A DNA stretch of 64,000 bases from Steromphala cineraria (taxonomy: Eukaryota > Mollusca > Gastropoda > Trochida > Trochidae): assembly GCA_916613615.1 (NCBI GenBank), contig OU744737.1, positions 1,756,001 through 1,820,000 on the forward strand, written 5' to 3'. A model generated the notes under the pieces. The model did not search any database. It saw nothing but the letters and a program-made list of their open reading frames with translations, and was not told where the DNA came from. This document shows positions 35,940-48,748 of this stretch, one piece after another. Position 1 is the first letter of the stretch; each line of letters opens with the position of its first letter. The position numbers and the translations under genes are program-made.

Positions 35940-37895
35940 ACCTTAGTGTTAAGTCGTTTTGTGCCCCCAGAAACGCAGGGAAGAGGGGTTTGATTTCAAT
36001 AACATTGAATGATAGACTGTTCCAAACGCTGGAGTGTGCGTTTACTCATTCATTTATGCTCTGTATTTCCTAACTGACATTTAGATGCAATAGTAAATGT
36101 AGCCATTGAACATGTTTAATAGACTCTCTGGAAAGGTCATGTCATCGTTTATTGTTGATTGATGATTATTTTTATCTTTTCCATGAAATACTCAATTATT
36201 TAATTCTGTATAATGTTAAACATGCATTGTGCAACCATAAATTGCCTTCTTCCATGTTGTGAGGAGTATGATAATACACTGCTGATAAATTTTTCAGTGA
36301 AATAAAGCCGTTTTGGACGATGTTAATGTTATTTTATTGTTTTTATCAGTGATATGAAATGTTCAATCAAACGTCATGAAAATATGATTACCTTATTAAA
36401 TGAATGTCATTTATGATAAACGTCGTGAGATGTTGGATTCACATGGTGTGAAATTTGTTCATAAAATTGAAAAGGACTTACTGATTCTTGAAAGTATAAA
36501 AAGCAACTTAATTCTAAAAGAAATCTTAACAGCCACTTGTCATGGTTGCTGTCATAAACAATTATCAGTGTTAATTCAAGAAATGTTATAAAGAGCCCAA
36601 TCATTTCAAAAGTCAGTGTAATCGTTTTGTATTAATGAAACTATCATATGTGAGGATTTTACGAGATCTTAGCATGCAATCGTTGTGAATTGCAACTAGC
36701 GCCGGTCACGTGTATACACACATGTGTATGCTGTTTGCTGTAGAGTCTATGATATACGAGAAGAAAGTCTGACAAAATCGGAATTATCAGCCTGGTAAAC
36801 GTGAGTAGATAGGTTTCATTACGATCAAAACATGCGTTGCTGATCTTAACCACGTTGGAGGTAAAGTAACTGCCAATTAAACATGAAATATAGCCGTCAT
36901 TTGACCTCAATATTCATATATAGGCTTATATGTACGTATGTGATATACATACTCTCGACACTACAAAAGGGCAGATTAAACTTGGTGTTGACCATGCCAA
37001 TTTTTTAATATGAATGAAAAATGTCAATATACACTGACACGCCAGAGTAAGCACATAAAACTTCCCAAAATACGCAAACTCTGTGACCCCCGACTATTTA
37101 AGAATACTCACTCAAACAAATTAGAAAAATTACTGATGAAAGGGCCATATCATGTCATGAAGCGCATGTGCAAGTTACTTACACCATTTTAAAGACAATT
37201 TTAAGGCCTTTACGTAGATACTTTCAGATATAATATAGCATGTATGTGTAAAGAGTTATGAAGCCCGCAAAAAAAGAGTGGTTAAATCGGCCTAAAATTT
37301 GAAAAACTACAAGTCAGTGTGCTATTTGCAACATCTTCTGCGGGACGTCTAGAACGTTCACGATGAGGCGCATATACATGTAACTTACATCAATTTGAAG
37401 ACAATTTAAATGCATTTATGGCGATATTTTTGTATTTGATATAACTTATCTGTGAAAAAAACTATGAGGCTCGTAAAACTCATTTACTCTGATACTATTG
37501 TGTTGAAATGTATTTGCGACATCATGCCATCAGCGTTCACCATGTATTGCGCATGCATGTTACTTATATGGTTTTAAAGAAATGTCAAGGCCCTTACGAC
37601 GATGTTTTTTGATTTGTTATAGCATGTCTGTGTAAAAAGTTATGAGGCCCGCAAAAAAGGTGGTTAAATCGGCGTAAAGTTTGAAAAACTACAAGTCTGT
37701 GGGCCATATCTTACCTCTCCATGAAATAAAAAAAACATTTGTCTCCAATGTAAACAAACCTAGAAAATAATACCCCACAATACCCTACTATTTCATCATT
37801 TCCTTCTCTCCCACAACCACTACCGGGTCAAAATTACTCTGACCTGAGGTCAGTTTGCATGAATACTAGTCGATAAATTCTACAGTGATCAATGC

Positions 37896-38283
37896 GAACG
37901 TTGAGGCGATGAACCACCAGCTTGAAGACAAGGCTACCCACAAGTCAGTTCACTCAATCGTGGAAGGGTTCAGTCAGAACACCAGGGCACTCATGTGCTT
38001 CAACAACCTCTACCATATAGTATTCTACGGTATCCAATCTCAACCTCCACTGCCTGTTGAAGAACTCTTCAGAAGGTTCATGGTACAAAAGCTGCACATC
38101 GATGAAGCACATGCATACAACATGCCTATGATTGTCCAGAGGTTTTCCAGTATGAGCCGAACAGAGGCCAACCCTTTATGTGTAATCGTCCGTTCTCCAA
38201 AGGATACCAACTTGATTCAAATGAAGGCCAAGGCGGCTCACAGGCAACTGCTCAAAGAAGGGATCTGGGCTAAATGGGCTTAA
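37896..38283 (+). pseudogene. Truncated ORF1-like exon in unit 3
   Basis: Translates identically to the unit 2 copy, including the premature TAA after AKWA and the missing 5' end. Confidence 0.85.
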
Positions 38284-38406
38284 TATGTAGGGCACGGCAT
38301 GCTGGGACTCAAGAAGAGCACTAGGTGATTATCGGGATAAATCCAACAACGTGATATATAGGCCTACTACGCGACAATAGTTTAGACTCACCATCAAATG
38401 ATGCTG

Positions 38407-38629
38407 TTAAAGGGAATCAACAACCTAGCTTGTGAAACCTAATTGACCATCGTTAATGGGAGCGTCCAGACGGGTAAGGGGGGTCACATGACACAAACTT
38501 GGTACTGGCTGTCAGCTGTAAGCGGTTTCTAACCAAATGATATCTTCCCTACCGAGCATTTACGACTCTCTCGGGGCCTTCCTAATAAAACTCTGGAAGT
38601 TAAAAATTCGGGTTGCAGAACCCCTTTAA
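38407..38629 (+). mobile_element. MITE family E, copy 4 (unit 3)
   Basis: Array copy of the same insertion, TTAA to TTAA. Confidence 0.88.
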
Positions 38630-39386
38630 ATTTTTTGTATTGGCAGGCATTTTACAACTGATTTATGCTTGCTCAAGTCTCAACTTATTTCCAACGTGTC
38701 ATGCATTTGTCATTAATTGACCTTTATTAACATGTGCATCATTAAACTTTACTGACAAATGCTCAGGATATGTCCATGGACATCGTTGAAATGCAAGTCA
38801 TTATGACGCCCTTTGTATCAAGGACAGTGTTTCATTATTGGGATCGAATGAAATTTTCAAGTTTTCTTTACATCAAGGTAACTGGGTTTTATTTTTAAAA
38901 ATGAAGAAAACAGTGTTTGAAGATATTTCCGCTAGAAAAAAAGACATAACATCCTGCTCGGAGTCTATACCTTTGTCTTGTAATATACATTTACACCAAG
39001 TTCGCGAGAAGCCAAAAGCAGGAGTCGACCAGTTACTAATATGTTACCCGCATGTTTTGTATGTAAACCAGAGTAAAGATGTATTTCTAATTGGAGCCCG
39101 TGGACACCGACATGGCTTTTCTTCCTTAGAGTTGAGACTGGGTCCAGTCGCAGTGCTGTGTCAGAGAATCTTAACTTAAGTAGAGTTTTATCATGAAAGC
39201 CCTTGGAAACCATTATAATCTTCTTCATTAAGCATTTAGGACTTCAGTTGATGATCCAGTCACTAAGGTTACTTAAGTGAGTTAAGTTGAAATATTCAAC
39301 TCTGTTGTGGTAACTTTTTACTTAAACAGTCCTTTAGAAACGCTTGTTCTTCTTCTCGAAGCACAGAACTGATTTAAGATCCCGAG

Positions 39387-39747
39387 CTGTCTCAGGGTAC
39401 GAACGTTACGCTTACTCCACTAATCTGTACCCTGGGCTCAGAAGCTAGATTCGCTCGCGCGGCCTGACTTGGGATACAGCCAATCAAATCATTTTCCCGT
39501 TGAATTTTTATAGAGACGGTCGCTATAAAATGATTTGATTGGCTCTATCCCAAGTCGGGCTGCGTTAGCGAATCTAGCTTCTAAACCCAGGGTACAGCTT
39601 AGTGGAGTTAGCGTAACGCTAACTCCACTAATCTGTACCCTGGGCTCAGAAGCTAGATTCGCTCACACAGTCAGACTTGGGATATAGCCAATCAAATCAT
39701 TTTATAGCGACCTTCTCTATAACAATTCAACGAGAAGAGACAGGATG
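39387..39747. mobile_element. Compound family F palindromes (unit 3)
   Basis: Collinear with the unit 2 copy at 35579. One visible difference is CGCTTACTCC in place of CGCTAACTCC in the left arm. Confidence 0.8.
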
Positions 39748-41703
39748 ACCTTAGTGTTAAGTCGTTTTGTGCCCCCAGAAACGCAGGGAAGAGGGGTTTG
39801 ATTTCAATAACATTGAATGATAGACTGTTCCAAACGCTGGAGTGTGCGTTTACTCATTCATTTATGCTCTGTATTTCCTAACTGACATTTAGATGCAATA
39901 GTAAATGTAGCCATTGAACATGTTTAATAGACTCTCTGGAAAGGTCATGTCATCGTTTATTGTTGATTGATGTTTATTTTAATCTTTTCGATGAAATACT
40001 CAATTATTTAATTCTGTATAATGTTAAGCATGCATTGTGCAACCATAAATTGCCTTCTTCCATGTTGTGAGGAGTATGATAATACACTGCTGATAAATTT
40101 TTCAGTGAAATAAAGCCGTTTTGGACGATGTTAATGTTATTTTATTGTTTTTATCAGTGATATGAAATGTTCAATCAAACGTCATGAAAATATGATTACC
40201 TTATTAAATGAATGTCATTTATGATAAACGTCGTGAGATGTTGGATTCACATGGTGTGAAATTTGTTCATAAAATTGAAAAGGACTTACTGATTCTTGAA
40301 AGTATAAAAAGCAACTTAATTCTAAAAGAAATCTTAACAGCCACTTGTCATGGTTGCTGTCATAAACAATTATCAGTGTTAATTCAAGAAATGTTATAAA
40401 GAGCCCAATCATTTCAAAAGTCAGTGTAATCGTTTTGTATTAATGAAACTATCATATGTGAGGATTTTACGAGATCTTAGCATGCAATCGTTGTGAATTG
40501 CAACTAGCGCCGGTCACGTGTATACACACATGTGTATGCTGTTTGCTGTAGAGTCTATGATATACGAGAAGAAAGTCTGACAAAATCGGAATTATCAGCC
40601 TGGTAAACGTGAGTAGATAGGTTTCATTACGATCAAAACATGCGTTGCTGATCTTAACCACGTTGGAGGTAAAGTAACTGCCAATTAAACATGAAATATA
40701 GCCGTCATTTGACCTCAATATTCATATATAGGCTTATATGTACGTATGTGATATACATACTCTCGACACTACAAAAGGGCAGATTAAACTTGGTGTTGAC
40801 CATGCCAATTTTTTAATATGAATGAAAAATGTCAATATACACTGACACGCCAGAGTAAGCACATAAAACTTCCCAAAATACGCAAACTCTGTGACCCCCG
40901 ACTATTTAAGAATACTCACTCAAACAAATTAGAAAAATTACTGATGAAAGGGCCATATCATGTCATGAAGCGCATGTGCAAGTTACTTACACCATTTTAA
41001 AGACAATTTTAAGGCCTTTACGTAGATACTTTCAGATATAATATAGCATGTATGTGTAAAGAGTTATGAAGCCCGCAAAAAAAGAGTGGTTAAATCGGCC
41101 TAAAATTTGAAAAACTACAAGTCAGTGTGCTATTTGCAACATCTTCTGCGGGACGTCTAGAACGTTCACGATGAGGCGCATATACATGTAACTTACATCA
41201 ATTTGAAGACAATTTAAATGCATTTATGGCGATATTTTTGTATTTGATATAACTTATCTGTGAAAAAAACTATGAGGCTCGTAAAACTCATTTACTCTGA
41301 TACTATTGTGTTGAAATGTATTTGCGACATCATGCCATCAGCGTTCACCATGTATTGCGCATGCATGTTACTTATATGGTTTTAAAGAAATGTCAAGGCC
41401 CTTACGACGATGTTTTTTGATTTGTTATAGCATGTCTGTGTAAAAAGTTATGAGGCCCGCAAAAAAGGTGGTTAAATCGGCGTAAAGTTTGAAAAACTAC
41501 AAGTCTGTGGGCCATATCTTACCTCTCCATGAAATAAAAAAAACATTTGTCTCCAATGTAAACAAACCTAGAAAATAATACCCCACAATACCCTACTATT
41601 TCATCATTTCCTTCTCTCCCACAACCACTACCGGGTCAAAATTACTCTGACCTGAGGTCAGTTTGCATGAATACTAGTCGATAAATTCTACAGTGATCAA
41701 TGC

Positions 41704-42091
41704 GAACGTTGAGGCGATGAACCACCAGCTTGAAGACAAGGCTACCCACAAGTCAGTTCACTCAATCGTGGAAGGGTTCAGTCAGAACACCAGGGCACTC
41801 ATGTGCTTCAACAACCTCTACCATATAGTATTCTACGGTATCCAATCTCAACCTCCACTGCCTGTTGAAGAACTCTTCAGAAGGTTCATGGTACAAAAGC
41901 TGCACATCGATGAAGCACATGCATACAACATGCCTATGATTGTCCAGAGGTTTTCCAGTATGAGCCGAACAGAGGCCAACCCTTTATGTGTAATCGTCCG
42001 TTCTCCAAAGGATACCAACTTGATTCAAATGAAGGCCAAGGCGGCTCACAGGCAACTGCTCAAAGAAGGGATCTGGGCTAAATGGGCTTAA
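41704..42091 (+). pseudogene. Truncated ORF1-like exon in unit 4
   Basis: Same truncated product and premature stop as units 2 and 3. Confidence 0.85.
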
Positions 42092-42214
42092 TATGTAGGG
42101 CACGGCATGCTGGGACTCAAGAAGAGCACTAGGTGATTATCGGGATAAATCCAACAACGTGATATATAGGCCTACTACGCGACAATAGTTTAGACTCACC
42201 ATCAAATGATGCTG

Positions 42215-42437
42215 TTAAAGGGAATCAACAACCTAGCTTGTGAAACCTAATTGACCATCGTTAATGGGAGCGTCCAGACGGGTAAGGGGGGTCACATGAC
42301 ACAAACTTGGTACTGGCTGTCAGCTGTAAGCGGTTTCTAACCAAATGATATCTTCCCTACCGAGCATTTACGACTCTCTCGGGGCCTTCCTAATAAAACT
42401 CTGGAAGTTAAAAATTCGGGTTGCAGAACCCCTTTAA
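42215..42437 (+). mobile_element. MITE family E, copy 5 (unit 4)
   Basis: Array copy of the same insertion, TTAA to TTAA. Confidence 0.88.
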
Positions 42438-43194
42438 ATTTTTTGTATTGGCAGGTATTTTACAACTGATTTATGCTTGCTCAAGTCTCAACTTATTTCC
42501 AACGTGTCATGCATTTGTCATTAATTGACCTTTATTAACATGTGCATCATTAAACTTTACAGACAAATGCTCAGGATATGTCCATGGACATCGTTGAAAT
42601 GCAAGTCATTATGACGCCCTTTGTATTGAGGACAGTGTTTCATTATTGGGATCGAATGAAATTTTCAAGTTTTCCTTTCATCAAGGTAACTGGGTTTTAT
42701 TTTTAAAAATGAAGAAAAAAGTGTTTGAAGATATTTCCGCTAGAAAAAAAGACATAACATCCTGCTCGGAGTCTATACCTTTGTCTTGTAATATACATTT
42801 ACACCAAGTTCGCGAGAAGCCAAAAGCAGGAGTCGACCAGTTACTAATATGTTACCCGCATGTTTTGTATGTAAACCAGAGTAAAGATGTATTTCTAATT
42901 GGAGCCCGTGGACACCGACATGGCTTTTCTTCCTTAGAGTTGAGACTGGGTCCAGTCGCAGTGCTGTGTCAGAGAATCTTAACTTAAGTAGAGTTTTATC
43001 ATGAAAGCCCTTGGAAACCATTATAATCTTCTTCATTAAGCATTTAGGACTTCAGTTGATGATCCAGTCACTAAGGTTACTTAAGTGAGTTAAGTTGAAA
43101 TATTCAACTCTGTTGTGGTAACTTTTTACTTAAACAGTCCTTTAGAAACGCTTGTTCTTCTTCTCGAAGCACAGAACTGATTTAAGATCCCGAG

Positions 43195-43555
43195 CTGTCT
43201 CAGGGTACGAACGTTACGCTAACTCCACTAATCTGTACCCTGGGCTCAGAAGCTAGATTCGCTCACGCAGCCCGACTTGGGATAGAGCCAATCAAATCAT
43301 TTTCCCGTTGAATTTTTATAGAGACGGTCGCTATAAAATGATTTGATTGGCTCTATCCCAAGTCGGGCTGCGTTAGCGAATCTAGCTTCTAAACCCAGGG
43401 TACAGCTTAGTGGAGTTAGCGTAACGCTAACTCCACTAATCTGTACCCTGGGCTCAGAAGCTAGATTCGCTCACACAGTCAGACTTGGGATATAGCCAAT
43501 CAAATCATTTTATAGCGACCTTCTCTATAACAATTCAACGAGAAGAGACAGGATG
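43195..43555. mobile_element. Compound family F palindromes (unit 4)
   Basis: As in units 2 and 3. The left arm carries GCTCACGCAGCCCGACTTGG, which differs from those units and makes the palindrome more symmetrical. Confidence 0.8.
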
Positions 43556-45511
43556 ACCTTAGTGTTAAGTCGTTTTGTGCCCCCAGAAACGCAGGGAAGA
43601 GGGGTTTGATTTCAATAACATTGAATGATAGACTGTTCCAAACGCTGGAGTGTGCGTTTACTCATTCATTTATGCTCTGTATTTCCTAACTGACATTTAG
43701 ATGCAATAGTAAATGTAGCCATTGAACATGTTTAATAGACTCTCTGGAAAGGTCATGTCATCGTTTATTGTTGATTGATGTTTATTTTAATCTTTTCGAT
43801 GAAATACTCAATTATTTAATTCTGTATAATGTTAAGCATGCATTGTGCAACCATAAATTGCCTTCTTCCATGTTGTGAGGAGTATGATAATACACTGCTG
43901 ATAAATTTTTCAGTGAAATAAAGCCGTTTTGGACGATGTTAATGTTATTTTATTGTTTTTATCAGTGATATGAAATGTTCAATCAAACGTCATGAAAATA
44001 TGATTACCTTATTAAATGAATGTCATTTATGATAAACGTCGTGAGATGTTGGATTCACATGGTGTGAAATTTGTTCATAAAATTGAAAAGGACTTACTGA
44101 TTCTTGAAAGTATAAAAAGCAACTTAATTCTAAAAGAAATCTTAACAGCCACTTGTCATGGTTGCTGTCATAAACAATTATCAGTGTTAATTCAAGAAAT
44201 GTTATAAAGAGCCCAATCATTTCAAAAGTCAGTGTAATCGTTTTGTATTAATGAAACTATCATATGTGAGGATTTTACGAGATCTTAGCATGCAATCGTT
44301 GTGAATTGCAACTAGCGCCGGTCACGTGTATACACACATGTGTATGCTGTTTGCTGTAGAGTCTATGATATACGAGAAGAAAGTCTGACAAAATCGGAAT
44401 TATCAGCCTGGTAAACGTGAGTAGATAGGTTTCATTACGATCAAAACATGCGTTGCTGATCTTAACCACGTTGGAGGTAAAGTAACTGCCAATTAAACAT
44501 GAAATATAGCCGTCATTTGACCTCAATATTCATATATAGGCTTATATGTACGTATGTGATATACATACTCTCGACACTACAAAAGGGCAGATTAAACTTG
44601 GTGTTGACCATGCCAATTTTTTAATATGAATGAAAAATGTCAATATACACTGACACGCCAGAGTAAGCACATAAAACTTCCCAAAATACGCAAACTCTGT
44701 GACCCCCGACTATTTAAGAATACTCACTCAAACAAATTAGAAAAATTACTGATGAAAGGGCCATATCATGTCATGAAGCGCATGTGCAAGTTACTTACAC
44801 CATTTTAAAGACAATTTTAAGGCCTTTACGTAGATACTTTCAGATATAATATAGCATGTATGTGTAAAGAGTTATGAAGCCCGCAAAAAAAGAGTGGTTA
44901 AATCGGCCTAAAATTTGAAAAACTACAAGTCAGTGTGCTATTTGCAACATCTTCTGCGGGACGTCTAGAACGTTCACGATGAGGCGCATATACATGTAAC
45001 TTACATCAATTTGAAGACAATTTAAATGCATTTATGGCGATATTTTTGTATTTGATATAACTTATCTGTGAAAAAAACTATGAGGCTCGTAAAACTCATT
45101 TACTCTGATACTATTGTGTTGAAATGTATTTGCGACATCATGCCATCAGCGTTCACCATGTATTGCGCATGCATGTTACTTATATGGTTTTAAAGAAATG
45201 TCAAGGCCCTTACGACGATGTTTTTTGATTTGTTATAGCATGTCTGTGTAAAAAGTTATGAGGCCCGCAAAAAAGGTGGTTAAATCGGCGTAAAGTTTGA
45301 AAAACTACAAGTCTGTGGGCCATATCTTACCTCTCCATGAAATAAAAAAAACATTTGTCTCCAATGTAAACAAACCTAGAAAATAATACCCCACAATACC
45401 CTACTATTTCATCATTTCCTTCTCTCCCACAACCACTACCGGGTCAAAATTACTCTGACCTGAGGTCAGTTTGCATCAATACTAGTCGATAAATTCTACA
45501 GTGATCAATGC

Positions 45512-45944
45512 GAACGTTCAGGCGATGAACCACCAGCTTGAAGACAAGGCTACCCACAAGTCAGTTCACTCAATCGTGGAAGGGTTCAGTCAGAACACCA
45601 CGGCTGTCATGTGCTTCAACAACCCCTACCATGTTATATTCTACGGTATCCAATCTCAACCCCCACTGCCTGTTGAAGAGCTCTTCAGAAGGTTCATGGT
45701 ACAAAAGCTTCATTTCTGTCAAGCGGATGCGTTCAATATGCCTCTGAACGTCCAGCGGATCAGGAGAATGAACCAAACAGAGCCCAACCCGATATGCGTT
45801 TCTCTAAGGTCCCCAAAAGATGTCCTTGCCCTTCAACAGCAGGCCAAACGGTTTCACAGTGTCCTGTTGAAGGAAGGCATCTGGGCTAAATGGGCTGAAT
45901 ATATCAATACAGGAATATTAGGTCTCAAGAAGAGTACCAAGTGA
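45512..45944 (+). pseudogene. Chimeric fifth copy of the ORF1-like exon (array flank, B-type body)
   Basis: The 5' flank and first codons are those of units 2-4. From about 45600 (ACCACGGCTGTCATG) the sequence is the B lineage, shown by HFCQADAFNMPL, NQTEPNPICVSLRSP and LQQQAKRFHSV. Unlike units 2-4 it stays open to the normal stop (TGA at 45942), giving the full C-terminus ending GLKKSTK. It lacks its own start and acceptor. The crossover lies inside the exon. Confidence 0.82.
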
Positions 45945-45983
45945 TACGTATGCACAGAGCAGATGCCTTCAAAACCGTTCTAA

Positions 45984-46034
45984 GTAAAGGGGGTCTGCAA
46001 CCCGAATTTTTAACTTCCAGAGTTTTATTAGCAG
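45984..46034 (+). mobile_element. MITE family E, truncated copy 6
   Basis: About 50 bp of the arm (AAAGGGGGTCTGCAACCCGA, AGTTTTATTAGCAG) follow the chimeric exon and break at TCATCAATAAC. The same arm is complete after the last copy at 49342. Confidence 0.75.
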
Positions 46035-46054
46035 TCATCAATAACACTGATATG

Positions 46055-46125
46055 TACGGTGGCCCATAGGGGACATAAATCTTGAAACTGTCGTAAAAGA
46101 TGTATGTCCCCTATGGGCCACCGTA
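46055..46125. mobile_element. 71-bp hairpin with perfect 23-bp arms
   Basis: Arms at 46055-46077 and 46103-46125 (core GGTGGCCCATAGGGGACATA) are perfect reverse complements. GATAT flanks both sides. It sits beside the broken E element. Confidence 0.75.
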
Positions 46126-46630
46126 GATATCACCTTAATGTGAATTTCTTATGTGAAACCAATTTAAAGCAAGAGTTGCTTCCCTTAGTTTTCGTATTAG
46201 GGTGCAGGAGTTGTCTCCCTTTAAAGGCTCCCTCCGGATTGCCCGGTTTTTAGTAGCTTGGCGGTAACGTAACATGGCGGGCAGCAGTTTTTTTCCCACC
46301 TCCACCCCAACTCCACCTTTCTACATTATCTATATCATCTCCATTTGCCTAACAACTCCTTATCCCTTTTGAATTTCCGCTTACCCTTATCACTTAAAGC
46401 CTTGCATAGTATAGGCCTATTATTTGCATCTGCTTAATGAGGGTCTTCATAATGTCTTTGTGTCTTTTCATTGTGTGGGGGGGGGTTAACATATCCTCTT
46501 TTTAACAAGTTTAATGTCTTTGTCTCTGAATAAACATGAGACCCTCTTTTCCTCCAAACAGTGTGTTATTGTTGTTCTTATTAATGATGTGGTTTAACAC
46601 CTCCTAGTCCGTGTTTGAAACCTCCCCCAA
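46126..46630. other. Spacer, nothing recognised
   Basis: Contains a GAGTTGTCTCCCTTTAAAGG motif at about 46209 and a G9 run at about 46478. No gene recognised. Confidence 0.4.
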
Positions 46631-46635
46631 TCACA

Positions 46636-46786
46636 TAATTTTATAGCGACCTTCTCTATAAAAATTCAACGAGAAAATGATTTGATTGGCTGTATCCCAA
46701 GTCAGGCCGCGTGAGCGAATCTAGCTTCTGAGCCCAGGGTACAGATTAGTGGAGTTAGCGTAACGTTCGTACCCTGAGACAGGATG
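46636..46786. mobile_element. MITE family F, right half
   Basis: Runs from TTTTATAGCGACCTTCTC to CCTGAGACAGGATG and is followed by the same ACCTTAGTGTTAAGTCG flank as copy 2. This is therefore the same ancestral insertion, with its left half lost. Confidence 0.8.
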
Positions 46787-48047
46787 ACCTTAGTGTTAAG
46801 TCGTTTTGTGCCCCCAGAAACGCAGGGAAGAGGGGTTTGATTTCAATAACATTGAATGATAGACTGTTCCAAACGCCGGAGTGTGCATTTACTCCTTCAT
46901 TTATACTCTGTCTTTCCCAACTGACATTTAGATGCAATAGTAAATGTAGCCATTGAACATGTTTAGTAGACTCTCTGGAAAGGTCATGTCATCGTTTATT
47001 GTTGATTGATGTTTATTTTAATCTTTTCGATGAAATACTCAATTATTTAATTCTGTATAATGTTAAGTATGCATTGTGCAACCATAAATTGCCTTCTTCC
47101 ATGTTGTGAGGAGTATGATAATACACTGCTGATATATTTTTCAGTGAAATAAAGCCATTTTGGACGATGTTAATGTTATTTTATTGTTTTTATCAGTGAT
47201 ATGAAACTTTCAATCAAACGTCATGAAAATATGATTACCTTATTAAATGAATGTCATTTAGGATAAACGTCGTAGATGTTGGATTCACATGGTGTGAAAT
47301 TTGTTCATAAAATTGAAAAGGACTTACTGATTCTTGAAAGTATAAAAAGCAACTTAATTCTAAAAGAAATCTTAACAGCCACTTGTCATGGTTGCTCTCA
47401 TAAACAATTATCAGTGTTAATTCAAGAAATGTTATAAAGAGCCCAATCATTTCAAAAGTCAGTGTAATCGTTTTGTATAAATGAAACTATCATATGTCAG
47501 GATTTTACGAGATCTTAGCATGCAATCGTTGTGAATTGCAACTAGCGCCGGTCACGTGTATACACGCATGTGTATGCTGTTTGCTGCAATCAAGTAGAGC
47601 CTATGATATACTAGAAGAAATTCTGACAAAATCGGAATTATCAGCCTGGTAAACGTGAGTAAATCTTCTCTATAGGTTTCATTACGATCAAAACATGCAT
47701 TGCTGATCTTAATCATGTTAAAGGAGGTAAAGTAACTGTCAATTACACATGAAATATAGCCGTCATTTGACCTCAATATTCATATATAGGCTTATATGTA
47801 TATATATAATATATATGTATATCTATCTGACATGTAAGGTTAAGGTCGAAGAATTGGCCTTCGTTTCGCCAGTAACTCAGTTTCTGACAAATCTGGGTTG
47901 GTTAGTGGCAACTTATTTATGTGGATATTGTGTGCAGACGAAATCTGATATCCAACAATCTTCATGCAACAAGTCATTGTTACTAGCGAGTTCAGAAGTT
48001 TTGCATGAATACTAGTCGATAAATTCTTCAGTGTCTAATGCGACATG
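46787..48047. repeat. Partial, diverged array unit 5
   Basis: Collinear with the units from GTTAAGTCGTTTTGTGCCCC through 47790, then departs (TATATATAATATATATG) and lacks the roughly 930-bp segment at 33130-34060 of unit 1. At 48003-48045 it carries GCATGAATACTAGTCGATAA, the sequence fused to mid-exon in units 2-4. Confidence 0.82.
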
Positions 48048-48056
48048 TCTTTATCT

Positions 48057-48268
48057 AAGTCTAAGTAAACCTAGCATGAATATTACCCATTTCACTCCGA
48101 TATTGAGTAAAAAAAGGTCTAGTAAAGGGTCGCGCCAGCCGACCTCCCTGCGACCTGTGACCCTCCAACGTTATGCGTGCGAAGGCAGACTCTTGTGGCT
48201 TGGTAAGTTCTGATTGGTGAATTCGAAATGTGGGCTGACGCAACCCTCTACTAGGCCTTTCTAGACTC
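48057..48268. mobile_element. MITE family D, copy 2 (right end truncated)
   Basis: Left arm AGTCTAAGTAAACCTAGC, then the D consensus (GGGTCGCGCCAGCCGACC, CCTCCAACGTTATGCGTGCG). It stops after CTAGACTCAGTA, losing the outer ~45 bp of the right arm. Confidence 0.82.
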
Positions 48269-48748
48269 AGTAACTTCTGTACATTTCATAAACGAGATAC
48301 CAGCCATCCAATACTTTTACTTTTACTGCCATAATAGGCATAATATTGTACCTTACTTATTATATTATCATTTGTTAGAATTGATAAAAAGAAATTTAGA
48401 AATCACTTCAAATCAGACTAAAATGTCATATGCCAACAGTAATCTTTAACAGGCAATACAAATTCTGTTTGTGCTGTCTTTTGTCACTAAGCATTGGCAA
48501 CTCGTCTTGGATTACATGAGCCATTTTAGAAATTTTCTGATATTTGATACACGGACCTTTTTGACATAAAATCAATTGAGGCTTTTGCACCTTATTTATG
48601 AGCCCCGCGAATAACTTTTCATAAAATGTCCTGATAATAATTGGTATCTGGACTGTTTTCGAGTCAGACAGTTTTGGAAAACAATTCTGTAACTTACTGG
48701 ATGCATCAAATATCATTTATCATTGTTTTGTTTTGATTTTGTTTGCAG
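48269..48748. other. Upstream sequence of exon copy B, ending in a splice acceptor
   Basis: AT-rich. It ends in TTGTTTTGATTTTGTTTGCAG at 48728-48748, a strong acceptor. The minus-strand open frame here has no recognised motif. Confidence 0.5.

Larger units (their letters stand above)
34088..37895. repeat. Tandem unit 2 (3,808 bp)
   Basis: Starts mid-exon at GAACGTTGAGGCGATGAACC. It contains the truncated exon, MITE E (34599-34821), a compound F palindrome (35579-35939) and unit-specific sequence. It differs from units 3 and 4 at only a few positions by eye, for example ATTTTTATCTTTTCC at about 36168 against ATTTTAATCTTTTCG in the others. Confidence 0.95.
37896..41703. repeat. Tandem unit 3 (3,808 bp)
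   Basis: Same length as unit 2, with scattered single-base differences only. It contains MITE E at 38407-38629 and compound F at 39387-39747. Confidence 0.95.
41704..45511. repeat. Tandem unit 4 (3,808 bp)
   Basis: Same length and near-identical to unit 3. It contains MITE E at 42215-42437 and compound F at 43195-43555. Its right border runs into the chimeric fifth exon. Confidence 0.95.

Noticed and set aside
48426..48716. 96-codon minus-strand frame upstream of exon copy B
   Set aside because: No recognised domain, no homologous open frame upstream of copy A, and it lies in probable intron sequence.
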